Shown here: one piece after another, positions 16,087 to 25,848 of the stretch | Numbering within the stretch: position 1 is the stretch's first letter | How the letters are laid out: every line of letters begins with the position of its first letter | Assembly (NCBI RefSeq): GCF_001438845.1 | Contig: NZ_JQCL01000080.1 | Span: 224,073 to 288,072 of the forward strand | DNA from: Lactiplantibacillus xiangfangensis | Lineage (GTDB): Bacteria > Bacillota > Bacilli > Lactobacillales > Lactobacillaceae | Length of the DNA: 64,000 bases | Direction of reading: 5' to 3' | Notes under the pieces: generated by a model | Told to the model about the DNA's origin: nothing | What the model saw: only the letters and a program-made list of their open reading frames with translations | Databases searched by the model: none | Made by a program: the position numbers and the translations under genes

Positions 16087-16905
16087 TTAAAATTGTTTCG
16101 GAACTGGTTCGTGAAATAAGTCGGTCAAAAAGCGCTGCTTTTGCTGCGCATCTGCTGCCACTTGCGGTTGTACTTGCTGAATGGCAATTTCTGCAAGTAG
16201 CCGGTAACAATTTGCGAGCATATAGTGGGACTGATGAGCCGTAATCGCGGTGATGGTTGCTAATAAATGTTGTCTGGCTAATGCTGGTTCACTCAGTAGG
16301 TATCTCATCAGGGCGTTCAGATACCAGATCACGTTATGGTTTTCATCATAAGGTAGATGCTTTAAATCGCTTAATCCCTGATCCATCAGTTTCACGGCCG
16401 TTTGCCGGCGTCCGCACTTCGCATTAACAAGCGCTAACGTGGTTATAGCTAGGCAGGCCAGCGTTGTCATCCCAGACTCCGCAGTCATACTGAGTGCAAG
16501 TTTTAAGCTTTGTTGAGCGGCGTCTAAATCAGACCCAATTTGAATTTGAGTCACTGCCAAATAATAATAGTAAGCCTGAGTTTGGCTGGAGGTGCTGACG
16601 TGCTCGAGGGTCGTTGATGCTAACAATAAACGTTGCAGTTCTTGGTACCGATGTTGATTACATAACTGTTGCATGCGTGCGTTGATTGCGGCGTCTTCAT
16701 TAATATCAAAATCATGCGCTAAACTAATGGTAGCTAGTGAGATCTTTAAACGTTCACATAAGGCTAACAGTAGCTTAGCATTAGGAACGTAGCGGTCATT
16801 TTCAATCGCCGACAACATGGATTGCGCGCAGAGCCCATCTGCAACTTGTTTCTGGGTTAGCCGTTGTTGTTTACGGCTTCGTTGTAAAGTGGTCCCAAGT
16901 GACAT
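16087..16905 (-). CDS. Xre-HTH regulator with TPR-like C-terminus (RRNPP/Rgg-like)
   Basis: Residues 1-60 form an HTH (LQRSRKQQRLTQKQVADGLC, then AQSMLSAIENDRYVP). Residues 75-270 are all-helical with repeat-like pairs (YYYLAVTQIQIGSDLDAAQQ, LALVNAKCGRRQTAVKLMDQ), the layout of Rgg, PlcR and other peptide-responsive regulators of Firmicutes. A signal peptide gene was not found nearby, although the 46-residue membrane protein on the same strand lies downstream. The likely target is the neighbouring oxidoreductase region or its own promoter. The ATG lies 12 bases after AAGG. Confidence 0.75.
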   Translation of the reverse strand: MSLGTTLQRSRKQQRLTQKQVADGLCAQSMLSAIENDRYVPNAKLLLALCERLKISLATISLAHDFDINEDAAINARMQQLCNQHRYQELQRLLLASTTLEHVSTSSQTQAYYYYLAVTQIQIGSDLDAAQQSLKLALSMTAESGMTTLACLAITTLALVNAKCGRRQTAVKLMDQGLSDLKHLPYDENHNVIWYLNALMRYLLSEPALARQHLLATITAITAHQSHYMLANCYRLLAEIAIQQVQPQVAADAQQKQRFLTDLFHEPVPKQF

Positions 16906-16998
16906 TCGTGTACACCTTCCTTTAAGCTTACTTGTGACGTAAACATCATTTCAACTAGATTAACATTGCCTTCAGTCGATGTTCAACAACTTACGATC

Positions 16999-17038
16999 AA
17001 AAAAAATAAGCCCTTAACGCAATTTACGCTAAGGGCTC
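16999..17038 (-). terminator. Terminator after the alcohol dehydrogenase gene
   Basis: AGCCCTTAGCG and its complement (one G-T pair) form the stem. Eight T residues follow on the minus strand. Confidence 0.9.
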
Positions 17039-17057
17039 AGTACTTATATTAAAGTAA

Positions 17058-18098
17058 TTATTCGACAACAATCAATGATTTGATAGCTTCACGGTTCGTC
17101 ATGGCTTGGTAGGCGTCATTAATTTCTTCTAAACTGAACTGTTTAGTGAAGACTTTGCCAGGATGAATTTCACCATCTAATACGGCTTTTAACAACACTT
17201 GTTTATCATAAGTGGTCACTGAAGCGGGACCGCCCGCAATAATAGTGTTGTTATAAAATGAAGCCGTCATATCCATTTTAGGTTCGTGTGGTAAACCAAC
17301 GCGACCAACAATGGCGCCGGGACGGGCAACGTTCATCGCCGTTTCGTTTGATAACTCGGTACCGACACATTCAAGTACGGCATCCGCACCAGCGTTATTG
17401 GTCAATTCTTTAACGCGTTGAATCCCATCGTCACCACGTTCGGCGACAATGTCGGTTGCACCAAATTCTAAGGCTAACTTTTGACGATCTTCATGGCGAC
17501 TCATTGCAATGATCCGTTTAGCACCACGCATTTTAGTAGCAATCACACCACATAAGCCAACGGCACCATCACCAACCACGACAACGGTATCACCAGTTTT
17601 AACGTTTGCTACACGGGCAGCGTGGTAACCAGTTGCCATGACGTCGGCTAAACTCAGCAGGGAGTTCAACATGGCATCGCTGTAATCGCTAGGCTTGCCA
17701 GGGACTTTAACCAGTGCCCACTCACCGTGTTGGAAACGAATGTATTCTGCTTGGACGCCATTACTAAAGTTATCTTGATGATTTTGGCAGTCGCCGTCAA
17801 ACCCAGCTAAGCAAGCTGCGCAATGTCCGCAACCATGGGTAAAGGGTGCAATCACAAAGTCGCCTGGAACCACAGTGGTAATTGCTGAACCCACCGATTC
17901 AACAATCCCAATGGCTTCGTGGCCAGCATTTTCGGAATGTTCAGCCTTAGGTTCAAGGCCCCGGTAAGACCATAAATCAGAACCACAAACACAGGTACGA
18001 ACAACGTGAATAATAACGTCGTCTGCAGCTTGAATTGTTGGCTTCTCAATTTCTTCTAGCGCAACTTGACCAGGTTTCATAAATACCGTACTTTTCAT
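17058..18098 (-). CDS. Zinc-dependent medium-chain alcohol dehydrogenase
   Basis: A 346-residue protein with the catalytic zinc ligands (CVCGSDLW near residue 37, GHEAIGIVE near 59), the structural zinc cluster (GCGHCAACLAGFDGDC near 89-104) and the cofactor fold VVVVGDGAVGLCGVIATKM near 172. It should oxidise an alcohol or reduce an aldehyde with NAD(P). The exact substrate is open; threonine or sorbitol dehydrogenase relatives share this pattern. A promoter at 18152-18181 and its own terminator make it monocistronic. Confidence 0.88.
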   Translation of the reverse strand: MKSTVFMKPGQVALEEIEKPTIQAADDVIIHVVRTCVCGSDLWSYRGLEPKAEHSENAGHEAIGIVESVGSAITTVVPGDFVIAPFTHGCGHCAACLAGFDGDCQNHQDNFSNGVQAEYIRFQHGEWALVKVPGKPSDYSDAMLNSLLSLADVMATGYHAARVANVKTGDTVVVVGDGAVGLCGVIATKMRGAKRIIAMSRHEDRQKLALEFGATDIVAERGDDGIQRVKELTNNAGADAVLECVGTELSNETAMNVARPGAIVGRVGLPHEPKMDMTASFYNNTIIAGGPASVTTYDKQVLLKAVLDGEIHPGKVFTKQFSLEEINDAYQAMTNREAIKSLIVVE

Positions 18099-18151
18099 TA
18101 ATTAGCCACTCTCTTCTATATTAATAAATTGATTATTGACCTAACAAAACT

Positions 18152-18181
18152 AGTATAGATAGTTCATCATCAAATTACCAA
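18152..18181 (-). promoter_or_regulatory. Promoter of the alcohol dehydrogenase gene
   Basis: On the minus strand TTGGTA and TATACT are 18 bases apart, about 50 bases before the ATG. Confidence 0.5.
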
Positions 18182-18238
18182 TACTTATCTTGAATAAAAA
18201 ATTATCCATAAAACCTAATCTAAAATTATTGGCAACAA

Positions 18239-18278
18239 AAAAAGCGTGTCGCCAGAATTGTTCCAGTAACACGCGACT
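18239..18278 (-). terminator. Terminator after the DUF1801 gene
   Basis: GCGTGT and ACACGC arms followed by TTTTTTTG on the minus strand, just beyond the stop codon. Confidence 0.75.
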
Positions 18279-18281
18279 GCT

Positions 18282-18641
18282 TTACGATTCTTCTAAGTGA
18301 AATTTTTTAATCACTTCTTGTTTTCGAAACTCAGTGATTCGACGCACTAGGTCTAGCGGTAGTGGTTGGTCCAAGGGTAGCTGAATGGCGCCCTTACTAG
18401 TCTTATAGGGTGTCAATTCAGATTGAAAAGCCGTTACACCACTCGGAGTTGGGTATAAACCAATATGATGTTTATACCAGGCAAAGTGAATCACATTTTC
18501 ATGCCAGTAAAAGGTCGGCATTTGATATTTCATTTGTTCTTCGGCATCCGGTAAAACAGCCAAAATAGTCGCACGAAGATCGGTCAATTGCAATTGGACC
18601 GCGGCGGGTGCGGTCTGAATGTAACTTTCAATCGGAGTCAT
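18282..18641 (-). CDS. DUF1801 / YdhG-like protein (frataxin-like fold)
   Basis: A 119-residue protein with the typical start (ESYIQTAPAAVQLQLTDLR), PDAEEQMKYQMPTFYW, HIGLYP and KGAIQLPLDQPLPLDLVRRI. The family includes B. subtilis Fra/YdhG, described as an iron chaperone with a frataxin-like fold. Whether this member binds iron is not visible from the sequence. Single gene with its own terminator. Confidence 0.8.
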   Translation of the reverse strand: MTPIESYIQTAPAAVQLQLTDLRATILAVLPDAEEQMKYQMPTFYWHENVIHFAWYKHHIGLYPTPSGVTAFQSELTPYKTSKGAIQLPLDQPLPLDLVRRITEFRKQEVIKKFHLEES

Positions 18642-18932
18642 GAGTAAGCCTCTATTCGTAATTTTTAACCAGTTCAGCAGCTGGCATCACCTGTAATTGT
18701 ATCCGCTTTCTAGCCACTTGTCACGAGTTCAAATTGAAGGCTTTAAGAATGGACCGGTTTTGAGAAACATTGTAAATATTCCTATTGAAGAGCTTGGTAA
18801 TTTTACAAGATATACGTATTTGCTATATCAAGACATTCAATATAGGTATTTTACATTACTATGTTCTCGCATTATGATAATTTCAACGCTTTAAGGCAAG
18901 CGACATTTACATGTGAGAAGGGAAATTTTAAA

Positions 18933-19559
18933 ATGCGAAAATTGAGTTTAATCCTCATTGGACTAGGTGCTGTTATTATTGTCGGAATTTTGTTGATTAC
19001 CCATATCAACACCGAAAAAATTTCAGGCACCACCACCAATCAAGCGGTGGCAACTACCCAAAGTAACAATAAACGGTCCGACGGTAAGTCGATTGTTATT
19101 TATATGACCCACACCGGAAATACTGAGGCGGTCGCTAAGGCCATTCAAAAACAAGTTGGTGCTGACATTTATCATCTACAAACTAAGGAAAAGTACCCAA
19201 CCAGTTATCAAAAAATGCTGAAGGTTGCACGTTCTGAACAGAATCGGAATGCACAACCACAGTTAGCTGGAAAACTGCCAAATCTAAAAGGGTATCAATA
19301 CATTTTCTTGGGTTATCCAATATGGTTAGATAAAAATCCGATGGCCATCAATACTTTTCTTAATCATTACCCAAGCTTCAAAGGTAAAACAATTTTGCCA
19401 TTTACGACTAGCGGTAGTAGTGGTTTAGGATCAAGCCTAACGGAATTGAAGCAGCATGCGAAACAAGCAAACTTCAGATCAGGACTTGGGATTACCGATG
19501 ATAAGTTAAGTGACACAACCCAGCTAGTGAAGTCTTGGCTGGCAAAAAATCAGTTTTAA
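18933..19559 (+). CDS. Membrane-anchored extracytoplasmic flavodoxin
   Basis: A 208-residue protein. An N-terminal anchor (residues 5-24, LSLILIGLGAVIIVGILLI) and a Thr/Ser/Gln-rich linker to about residue 48 precede a flavodoxin domain: VIYMTHTGNTEAVAKAI (the FMN phosphate loop), LGYPIWLDKNPMAINTFL and FTTSGSSGLG. The orientation places FMN outside the cell. Such proteins may pass electrons in extracellular reduction. The ATG at 18933 was chosen because the longer frame adds residues without signal character and AAGGG lies upstream. An acetyltransferase gene follows 24 bases later. Confidence 0.82.
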   Translation: MRKLSLILIGLGAVIIVGILLITHINTEKISGTTTNQAVATTQSNNKRSDGKSIVIYMTHTGNTEAVAKAIQKQVGADIYHLQTKEKYPTSYQKMLKVARSEQNRNAQPQLAGKLPNLKGYQYIFLGYPIWLDKNPMAINTFLNHYPSFKGKTILPFTTSGSSGLGSSLTELKQHAKQANFRSGLGITDDKLSDTTQLVKSWLAKNQF

Positions 19560-19583
19560 AACGACAAATTGGAGGGAATAAAG

Positions 19584-20150
19584 GTGGAATCAGTTCTTAA
19601 AAAAGCACTGGCTGGTGAGGTAATTGACTTCCAAGCGCCGGAATATGAAGTTGTTCCCAAAATTGCGAATGAAAACTCAAGAATTTTAGCTGAATTGAAT
19701 GGACAATATCACACTGATGCGACAATCGTTAAACTGATGAGTCAAATCACGCGTCAAAATGTCTCCGTAACCAATACCATCATGCCACCATTTAATACGG
19801 ACTTTGGCGCACACACTTACTTAGGTAAAGATATCTTTATTAATCGCAATGCGATGTTTGTTGATCTTGGCGGCATTTATATTGGTGACCAGGCTTTGAT
19901 TGGACCAAACGTGACGTTGGTTTCAGTAAATCACATGGAAAATCCCGAATCGCGACGCAATTTAAAATGTGCCGCTGTGCATATTGGCAAGGGTGCCTGG
20001 TTGGGTGCTAATGTAACCGTGTTGCCTGGTGTCACGATTGGGAATCATGCCATCATTGGCGCCGGTGCCATCGTAACCAAGGACGTTCCTGCAAATATGG
20101 TTGCAGTTGGCACACCAGCGAAAGTCATTCGTAAAATAAAAAGCGAATAG
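19584..20150 (+). CDS. maa: Maltose/galactoside O-acetyltransferase family
   Basis: A 188-residue protein of the left-handed beta-helix family. The Maa/LacA pattern is clear: [20 protein letters not shown], the [11 protein letters not shown] segment with the active histidine, and closing hexapeptide repeats ([20 protein letters not shown]). It transfers acetyl from acetyl-CoA to a sugar hydroxyl. GTG 19584 is taken as start, since GGAGG at 19571-19575 is eight bases before it; the TTG at 19569 overlaps the site. It is probably co-transcribed with the flavodoxin gene. Confidence 0.85.
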   Translation: MESVLKKALAGEVIDFQAPEYEVVPKIANENSRILAELNGQYHTDATIVKLMSQITRQNVSVTNTIMPPFNTDFGAHTYLGKDIFINRNAMFVDLGGIYIGDQALIGPNVTLVSVNHMENPESRRNLKCAAVHIGKGAWLGANVTVLPGVTIGNHAIIGAGAIVTKDVPANMVAVGTPAKVIRKIKSE

Positions 20151-20333
20151 CTTGTAAAAAAAGTGGGACTGCGAATCAATCCAAGTATATGTAAAATACG
20201 TATACATTTGTATTTTAGATAGGTATTAGACATTTTATACTTGAGAAGTTAGGCTTATCCATGTTATCAAGGTAGTCTCGAAATCGCTCATTTTGAGACT
20301 ATTCTCAGATTAGAGAGGAAGTTTTTTTTAAAA

Positions 20334-20963
20334 ATGAAAAAAGTTCTGATTATTGGTGCCAATGGTGGGACTGCACGTATTCTGACTGACCGGTTGTTAG
20401 ATGAAACGACGGACCAACTGGTTTTATTTTTACGAAAAGCCGATCGATTAGCCAAATATGAAAGTAATCCACGCGTGACGTTGGTTGACGGTAACGTTTT
20501 GGACACTGAAGCATTACGATTAGCCATGAAAGACGTTGATATTGTTTATTCAAACGTCGGTGGCGCTGATTTAGGCCAACAAACACAAAGTATCCTGACT
20601 GCGATGCATGAAGCGAAACAAACGCGTTTAATCTTTATTAGTGCACTGGGTGCTCACCATGAAGTACCTGGCAAGTTTGGGGAATGGAATGAGCAAGCCA
20701 TTGCGGCATTCCTACCTGGATTCCGTGAATCGGCTAAACTATTGGCCAACTCAGTGTACACAACATCTGAATCGGCTAAACTATTGGCCAATTCAGATGT
20801 TGTGTACACTGAATTACGGCCAGCCTAGTTGACGAATCAAGCTGAAATTGATTACGAAACCACCGGTGTTGATGAACCATTCAAGGGCACGGAAGTATCA
20901 CGGGCTAGTGTTGCTGATTACGCCTTTAAACTAATCAAACATCCAGACTTAGCGGAGTGCTAG
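20334..20963 (+). pseudogene. NAD(P)-binding SDR/NmrA-like gene with in-frame insertion and amber codon
   Basis: The start is sound (GAGAGGAAG site) and residues 1-15 carry VLIIGANGGTARILTD, the Rossmann loop. Two lesions follow. A 42-bp in-frame insertion duplicates ESAKLLANS near residues 132-145 (20727-20768), and a TAG at 20826-20828 ends translation at residue 164 just after ELRPA. The frame continues in register for 44 codons (LTNQAEIDYETTGVD...LIKHPDLAEC) to 20963, so the TAG probably replaced Trp (TGG). The family uses NAD(P) for atypical epimerase or reductase roles. A truncated product could still be made. Confidence 0.82.
20727..20812. repeat. Templated quasi-palindromic duplication
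   Basis: A 28-base segment (20727-20754) recurs at 20769-20796 with one change. The bases between (from 20751) form a perfect 22-base inverted repeat with 20791-20812 around an 18-base spacer. The 42 extra bases are thus part direct copy and part inverted copy of the local sequence, as expected from template switching at a replication fork. Confidence 0.85.
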
Positions 20964-21153
20964 TGTTGGTCTAAACAAACCCAATACTGATGGTGATAAA
21001 CCAATCCCAAGCATACGTTATGCGTATAGTAGCATGCTAATTTAGTGTTTTTCAAACGTTCCATATCGCCTTATGATGTAAACATTCAATTAAAGCACAA
21101 ACGAAACATTATTTTGAAGGGGGCGTGTACGATGAATTTAAACAAGCACTTAG

Positions 21154-21465
<312 letters not shown>

Positions 21466-21483
21466 TCAAAATTGAGCACTAAT

Positions 21484-21528
21484 TAAGCAGATATAAGTTT
21501 GTAGTTAAAAACTTATATCTGCTTTTTT
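21484..21528. terminator. Terminator after the reductase remnant
   Basis: AAGCAGATATAAGTTT and its perfect complement (16 bp) around GTAGTTA, then six T residues. Confidence 0.9.
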
Positions 21529-22469
21529 GCTTTATTTAGACAATTCAGCAAACGCCCAGCGAAAAAATGCTTTAAATAACTTTGCTAGTATAGCTAATGT
21601 GTGTCGGTTTTTCATAAACCAGTCAATTAGTCGATGAATTGTTAGACGTTTATAAAATGAGCCATCAAGATGCTTGTAACTAAAGAAATCATTAATTAAC
21701 GATGATTAGAATACGTTTTTCAAATTTCCAAGCAGCTAATCTAAAATCCTGACTTATTTGAGATTACTTTTTGATATTTAAGCTCAGTGATTGCAATGTT
21801 TTTGATGACTTAAAATTAAGAAGATGTGATCTAGCGTCATAAACTACTAAAAAGACACGAGATTAGCAGTGTCGTGCAAATTAAGCCCAAATCCTGAGAG
21901 GGGTGTTTTTTTAGATATTCTAGTTTACATAATATATATTATACGAAGTAGAAGCGAAAAGTAAAATCCTCCCCCACGACCTAAATAAGTCCCCTCGGGC
22001 CAAAAATTTAAACATTGGCTTCAACGTCCTTGAATTTTGTTTCGGTTTCACTGATTAGTTCTAGTACTCATAAGCTAAAAAACTAAATTCAGAATTTTTA
22101 GGATCTAGAGATATTTTGTCAGCAACTATAAAATCATTTTGTGATTGTTTAAATTCGCTGCAGCCGTAAAATCATATGGATTAATAGCTACCAGACAATT
22201 TGAACCGTCAGCTTTAGATTTTGACTTCAATATGTGATTTGTCCGCTATTTGCTGGTCAGATAGCTTGAACTTCAATTCATTCGTGCCATCCAATTATAT
22301 CGGTTTTATTGTGCTTGATTCTGGTGATGTTTAATGATCACTTATCTGTCTAACAATTGAACGTGTGCTTAGAATACGCCTCACAGCATCTACCTAATGG
22401 TTTGTTTTTTGGTTATTTTTGTGTTTTAGTTAAAGTAACAGATTATAACTAGAAAGGAAGCGTTCGCCC
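21529..22469. other. Gene-free, probably decayed stretch of 0.9 kb
   Basis: No reading frame with a ribosome site is seen on either strand. Composition is AT-rich and stops are frequent in all frames. On the minus strand a short peptide such as LSDQQIADKSH (around 22215-22250) looks coding-like, which would fit remnants of a transposase or other mobile gene, but I cannot identify it. Together with the broken genes before it and the odd recombinase after it, this looks like an eroding insertion site. Confidence 0.4.
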
Positions 22470-23327
22470 ATGCCACTCCAATTTCCATACGAACAAAGTT
22501 TTGTTCAACAACTTGAAGCCGCTGGCAAACAGCAAACCACGATTGAACAATACCGATTAACGCTTGCTGACTTTTTCAATTATGAGCAACACTTTAATCC
22601 AACCTTTGCTCAAGACCAACTACTCGCTGATCTGACTGAAAACGATATTCAGGCTTATTTAGAAATGCTGCGTCAGCAACGTCAGTTTAAAACTTCCACG
22701 TTGAACAAGGCACTTTCTAATTTAAACGGCTATTTTAGCTATCTCTTTGAACATCGGATTATTACGACGTTACCAACGTTTAGCATCAAAGGTAAACCAC
22801 TGACTAACGATCAGGACGCGTTACACTGGCCCGAGCAGTTATCCGAGTTACTGGCTAATGATGATCTCCACGTCTACACACGGGCATTCTTGCTGTTTAC
22901 TTGCAAAGGATTTACCGCCCAAGAAATGCTTGCTTCAAATTTTAGCTCACAACTCAAACGTATCACATTCAGCAGAAGCGAACAAGTGTTCTTAGAAAAA
23001 TTAACCGTTTTTTTACAACCACTTCAAACTAACGGCGCACGCGGCTACTTCTTAAAAATCCGGCAACGTGGCCAAGATCCACACTTGACACTGGCCGCGC
23101 TGCATAAGTATTTAGCGGGCGACAGCCAACGAATTGGCTTGCCGCTCAAACCAGTTACGCTACGCCAAAGCTTCATGCTGTGGTACTTGGACCAGCACCG
23201 TACGGACGCCCTTGAAAGTATCATGCACGTGCTTCGATTAGACGAAACGAGTTTAGCCTATTATCAAAACTTGCTCCGTAGACAAGATTTACGCGCGTTA
23301 CAGGCAAAACGGGGATCGTCCCGATAA
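22470..23327 (+). CDS. Tyrosine recombinase-like protein lacking catalytic residues
   Basis: A 285-residue protein with a core-binding (SAM-like) N-terminal domain (FVQQLEAAGKQQTTIEQYRL, LADLTENDIQAYLEMLRQQR) and a C-terminal half that follows the XerC/D fold. The active-site positions are altered: TGxR is replaced by TCKGFTAQEM, the HxxR motif reads TLRQSF without the leading His, and the LLGH motif reads VLRLDE. A Tyr pair (AYYQ) remains near the end. It probably binds DNA but does not recombine. The ATG has AAGGAAG nine bases upstream. Alternatively it is a recently inactivated integrase, but the frame is intact and codon use is normal. Confidence 0.75.
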   Translation: MPLQFPYEQSFVQQLEAAGKQQTTIEQYRLTLADFFNYEQHFNPTFAQDQLLADLTENDIQAYLEMLRQQRQFKTSTLNKALSNLNGYFSYLFEHRIITTLPTFSIKGKPLTNDQDALHWPEQLSELLANDDLHVYTRAFLLFTCKGFTAQEMLASNFSSQLKRITFSRSEQVFLEKLTVFLQPLQTNGARGYFLKIRQRGQDPHLTLAALHKYLAGDSQRIGLPLKPVTLRQSFMLWYLDQHRTDALESIMHVLRLDETSLAYYQNLLRRQDLRALQAKRGSSR

Positions 23328-23539
23328 AAATAATAACCAGGGTTCATAATGAAAATAGCTGTTATTAAAACATTAAGCTTACATTGTTACAAAAACTTAA
23401 CGATACTTTACAAACGAATCACAGCCTTTACAGTTGATTTGCTGCTTAGTTAAGAAGCTTTAACCCCCCTGTACAACGGGGCTTTGAGCCGTTAAACTAG
23501 GTTTATATTGTTACTTAAGTTTTTGAAAGGATGACTCTG

Positions 23540-23740
23540 ATGACATTTTACCGCTGGCTTGAACCATTTATAGAACAACGTGGCCCGTTTGCTTCGGCAG
23601 CTCGTTACGCCCATTCCGATTTTGATTTTCCATTGACTAGTAATGTCCATGAATTGTCCGATTATATTACTTATTTGAATACTCGTGATTCAGTCAAGGA
23701 ATCATTTTATTCCGCTTTGGATGCTTACCAGGCGGCCTAA
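23540..23740 (+). CDS. YozE family protein (SAM-like fold)
   Basis: A 66-residue protein with the family start MTFYRWLEPFIEQRGPF and the conserved FPLTSNVHELSDYITYL segment. ATG 23540 has GAAAGG nine bases upstream. YozE-like proteins are small helical proteins of unknown role in Firmicutes. A second family member is present at 50601-50822. Confidence 0.8.
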   Translation: MTFYRWLEPFIEQRGPFASAARYAHSDFDFPLTSNVHELSDYITYLNTRDSVKESFYSALDAYQAA

Positions 23741-23748
23741 CTCAAAAT

Positions 23749-23794
23749 TAAAAAGATCCAGTAGCTTACGTTTGTAGGCTACTGGATCTTTTTC
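23749..23794. terminator. Bidirectional terminator between yozE-like and msrA genes
   Basis: AAAAAGATCCAGTAGC pairs perfectly with its complement around a short loop. Both flanks have A or T runs. Confidence 0.92.
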
Positions 23795-23799
23795 TATCA

Positions 23800-24318
23800 C
23801 TATGATTGCCAGTTTTCCTTAATGAACGTCTGACGACCACCCATCTCTTCAATCTGATAACGCCACGGATTACGACGATAAAAGTCTTGGTGCTCCGGCT
23901 CTGCCGGGTAAAACGGCTTTACAGCTTCGATTTTAGTGACAATTGGCATTGTGAAGCGTTCACTTGCTGCTAACGCCCGTTTCGAGGCTTCAGCAACTTG
24001 ACGTTGTTCGGGACTATTAACAAAGATGACGGGCCGGTAACTATCACCACGGTCTTGGAACTGTCCAGACGCATCGGTTGGATCCGTTTGCCGCCAATAA
24101 ATTTCAACGAGCTGCGCATAACTAATCACTGCGGAATCAAAGGTAATTTCCACCGCTTCAGTATGCCCAGTGGTGTGACTTGCAACCTGTTCATACGTTG
24201 GGTTGGGGACCGTCCCACCCGTATATCCCGAGATCACTTTTTCAATACCGGGTTGCTGGTCAAACGGCTTGACCATGCACCAAAAACACCCGCCTGCAAA
24301 AATAGCCGTATCCGTCAT
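23800..24318 (-). CDS. msrA: Peptide methionine-(S)-S-oxide reductase
   Basis: A 172-residue MsrA with the catalytic GCFWC motif at residues 10-14 and the expected [21 protein letters not shown] and [18 protein letters not shown] segments. It reduces the S-form of methionine sulfoxide in proteins with thioredoxin. Its ATG immediately follows the msrB stop, so the pair is one transcript that handles both sulfoxide epimers. Confidence 0.95.
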   Translation of the reverse strand: MTDTAIFAGGCFWCMVKPFDQQPGIEKVISGYTGGTVPNPTYEQVASHTTGHTEAVEITFDSAVISYAQLVEIYWRQTDPTDASGQFQDRGDSYRPVIFVNSPEQRQVAEASKRALAASERFTMPIVTKIEAVKPFYPAEPEHQDFYRRNPWRYQIEEMGGRQTFIKENWQS

Positions 24319-24765
24319 CTAATCACTCTCCGATTCTGAAAATAAGCTGACGTACTGCCCGTAGCCCGCTGCTTTTAATTGTACTGCCGGAATAAACTTT
24401 AGCGCAGCTGAATTAATACAATAACGGAGGCCGCCCTGGTCTTGCGGACCGTCCGGGAAAACGTGGCCTAAATGTGATTGTGCCTGACTAAGCACCTCGG
24501 TACGATGCATACCAAACGAATGGTCCTGATGCTCATGTAACTGAGACTGGGCAATTGGCCGTGTAAAGGATGGCCACCCACACCCAGCGTCGTATTTGTC
24601 TAATGAACTAAATAACGGTTCGCCACTGACAACGTCGACATATATACCAGCTTGATCGAAGTTATCATATTCCCCACTAAAAGGTCGCTCCGTGGCGGCT
24701 TCTTGAGTGACTGCATACTGTTCGGCCGTTAATCGTTGCCGTAAGTCGTTATCTTTTTCGCTCAT
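24319..24765 (-). CDS. msrB: Peptide methionine-(R)-S-oxide reductase
   Basis: A 148-residue MsrB. The fold markers [41 protein letters not shown] and the catalytic [11 protein letters not shown] are all present. The two CxxC zinc pairs of many MsrB proteins are absent, so this is the zinc-free form. It reduces methionine-R-sulfoxide and comes before msrA in the operon. Confidence 0.95.
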   Translation of the reverse strand: MSEKDNDLRQRLTAEQYAVTQEAATERPFSGEYDNFDQAGIYVDVVSGEPLFSSLDKYDAGCGWPSFTRPIAQSQLHEHQDHSFGMHRTEVLSQAQSHLGHVFPDGPQDQGGLRYCINSAALKFIPAVQLKAAGYGQYVSLFSESESD

Positions 24766-24841
24766 TCAATCAAGTCCTTTTAATTATATAAGTTGTGTAC
24801 AATCTAATTAACGTATACTATACGCTTCTATCCAATAATTG

Positions 24842-24888
24842 CAAAAAAGAAGCTCCCACATTGCTGTGAGAACTTCTCAAAAAAGGAA
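24842..24888 (-). terminator. Terminator after ppaC
   Basis: GAGAAG and TCACA arms form an imperfect stem with a TTGC/GCAA loop. TTTTTT follows on the minus strand. Confidence 0.8.
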
Positions 24889-24896
24889 TTTTAAAT

Positions 24897-25826
24897 TTAA
24901 GCGTTAAAAGCGTCAGTCAATGGTGGTACGACTTGCTTCTTACGTGAAACGACACCTGGTAAGCTTAAGCGGTTATTAGCCAGCTTCTTACCAAAGGCCT
25001 TTTCAACAGGTTCCGTTGGGGCCCCAACGACTAATAATTCAGAGTCGCTGTTTAAGATGTTCGTTGCTAAGATCAAGAACAAATCATAACCTTCAGTTTT
25101 GTTTTCGTCCTTAGCAGCAGCTTCAAGTGCAGCTTGGCGCTTGAAGACGTCGTCTAAGTCCACCGTGTTGATTTGAGCAACCCGAACCGTTGAGCCGTTC
25201 ATTTCGAAAGACTTAGCGTCCGCATCGATCAATTCTTTTTCAGACTTGCTATCAATGTTAGTCCCAGCTTTAAGCATTGCTAAACCATAAGTTTCGTAGT
25301 CTACGTCAGCAATCTTAGCCAAATCCTTAACAACGGCAACGTCAGTTGGTGTTGTGGTTGGTGACTTCAATAATAAGGTGTCAGAAATGATGGCTGAAAG
25401 CATCAAACCAGCTAACTTAGCAGGAATTTCAACCTTATTTTCTTTGAACAACTTGTAAACCACGGTGCTAACACAGCCAAGTGGTTCTGCCCGGTAAAAT
25501 AATGGTTGAGTCGTTTCGAAGCCAGCAATCCGGTGATGATCAACCACGTGAGTGACCGTAACATCAGCAATATCGCTAACACTTTGTTGTGGTTCGTTAT
25601 GGTCGACTAACATTACCTTATCAACTTCAGGGGCTGCCTTAGTGATGACCCGTAATGCTGGTTCGTCAAAGTGGTTCAAAACATACTTAGTTTCTTCGTT
25701 TGGTTCGCCCAAAGCAACTGGTTCGGTGTCCGCACCCAACTTATTTTCTAAATATGAAAAGGCCTTGGCCGCCACGATTGCGTCGGTGTCAGGATTTTGA
25801 TGTCCAAAAACTAATTCCTTACTCAT
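24897..25826 (-). CDS. ppaC: Manganese-dependent inorganic pyrophosphatase (DHH family)
   Basis: A 309-residue family II pyrophosphatase with metal ligands in order: [10 protein letters not shown] (8-17), VDHNEP, VVDHHRI and the C-terminal substrate site [10 protein letters not shown]. It hydrolyses pyrophosphate to phosphate and keeps biosynthetic reactions forward. ATG 25826 has AAAGGAG ten bases upstream; a GTG two codons earlier is less well placed. It follows a LysR gene by 22 bases and may share its transcript. Confidence 0.95.
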   Translation of the reverse strand: MSKELVFGHQNPDTDAIVAAKAFSYLENKLGADTEPVALGEPNEETKYVLNHFDEPALRVITKAAPEVDKVMLVDHNEPQQSVSDIADVTVTHVVDHHRIAGFETTQPLFYRAEPLGCVSTVVYKLFKENKVEIPAKLAGLMLSAIISDTLLLKSPTTTPTDVAVVKDLAKIADVDYETYGLAMLKAGTNIDSKSEKELIDADAKSFEMNGSTVRVAQINTVDLDDVFKRQAALEAAAKDENKTEGYDLFLILATNILNSDSELLVVGAPTEPVEKAFGKKLANNRLSLPGVVSRKKQVVPPLTDAFNA

Positions 25827-25848
25827 TAGCACAAAACTCCTTTAAAAA

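Noticed and set aside
18697-18894. 65-codon frame between the DUF1801 gene and the flavodoxin gene
   Set aside because: Weak start, no family, and composition like the AT-rich non-coding flank; probably untranslated leader.
20727-20812. CRISPR-like repeats
   Set aside because: Only two copies with a 14-base gap and an inverted segment; a duplication and not an array. No CRISPR array or cas gene was seen in the window.
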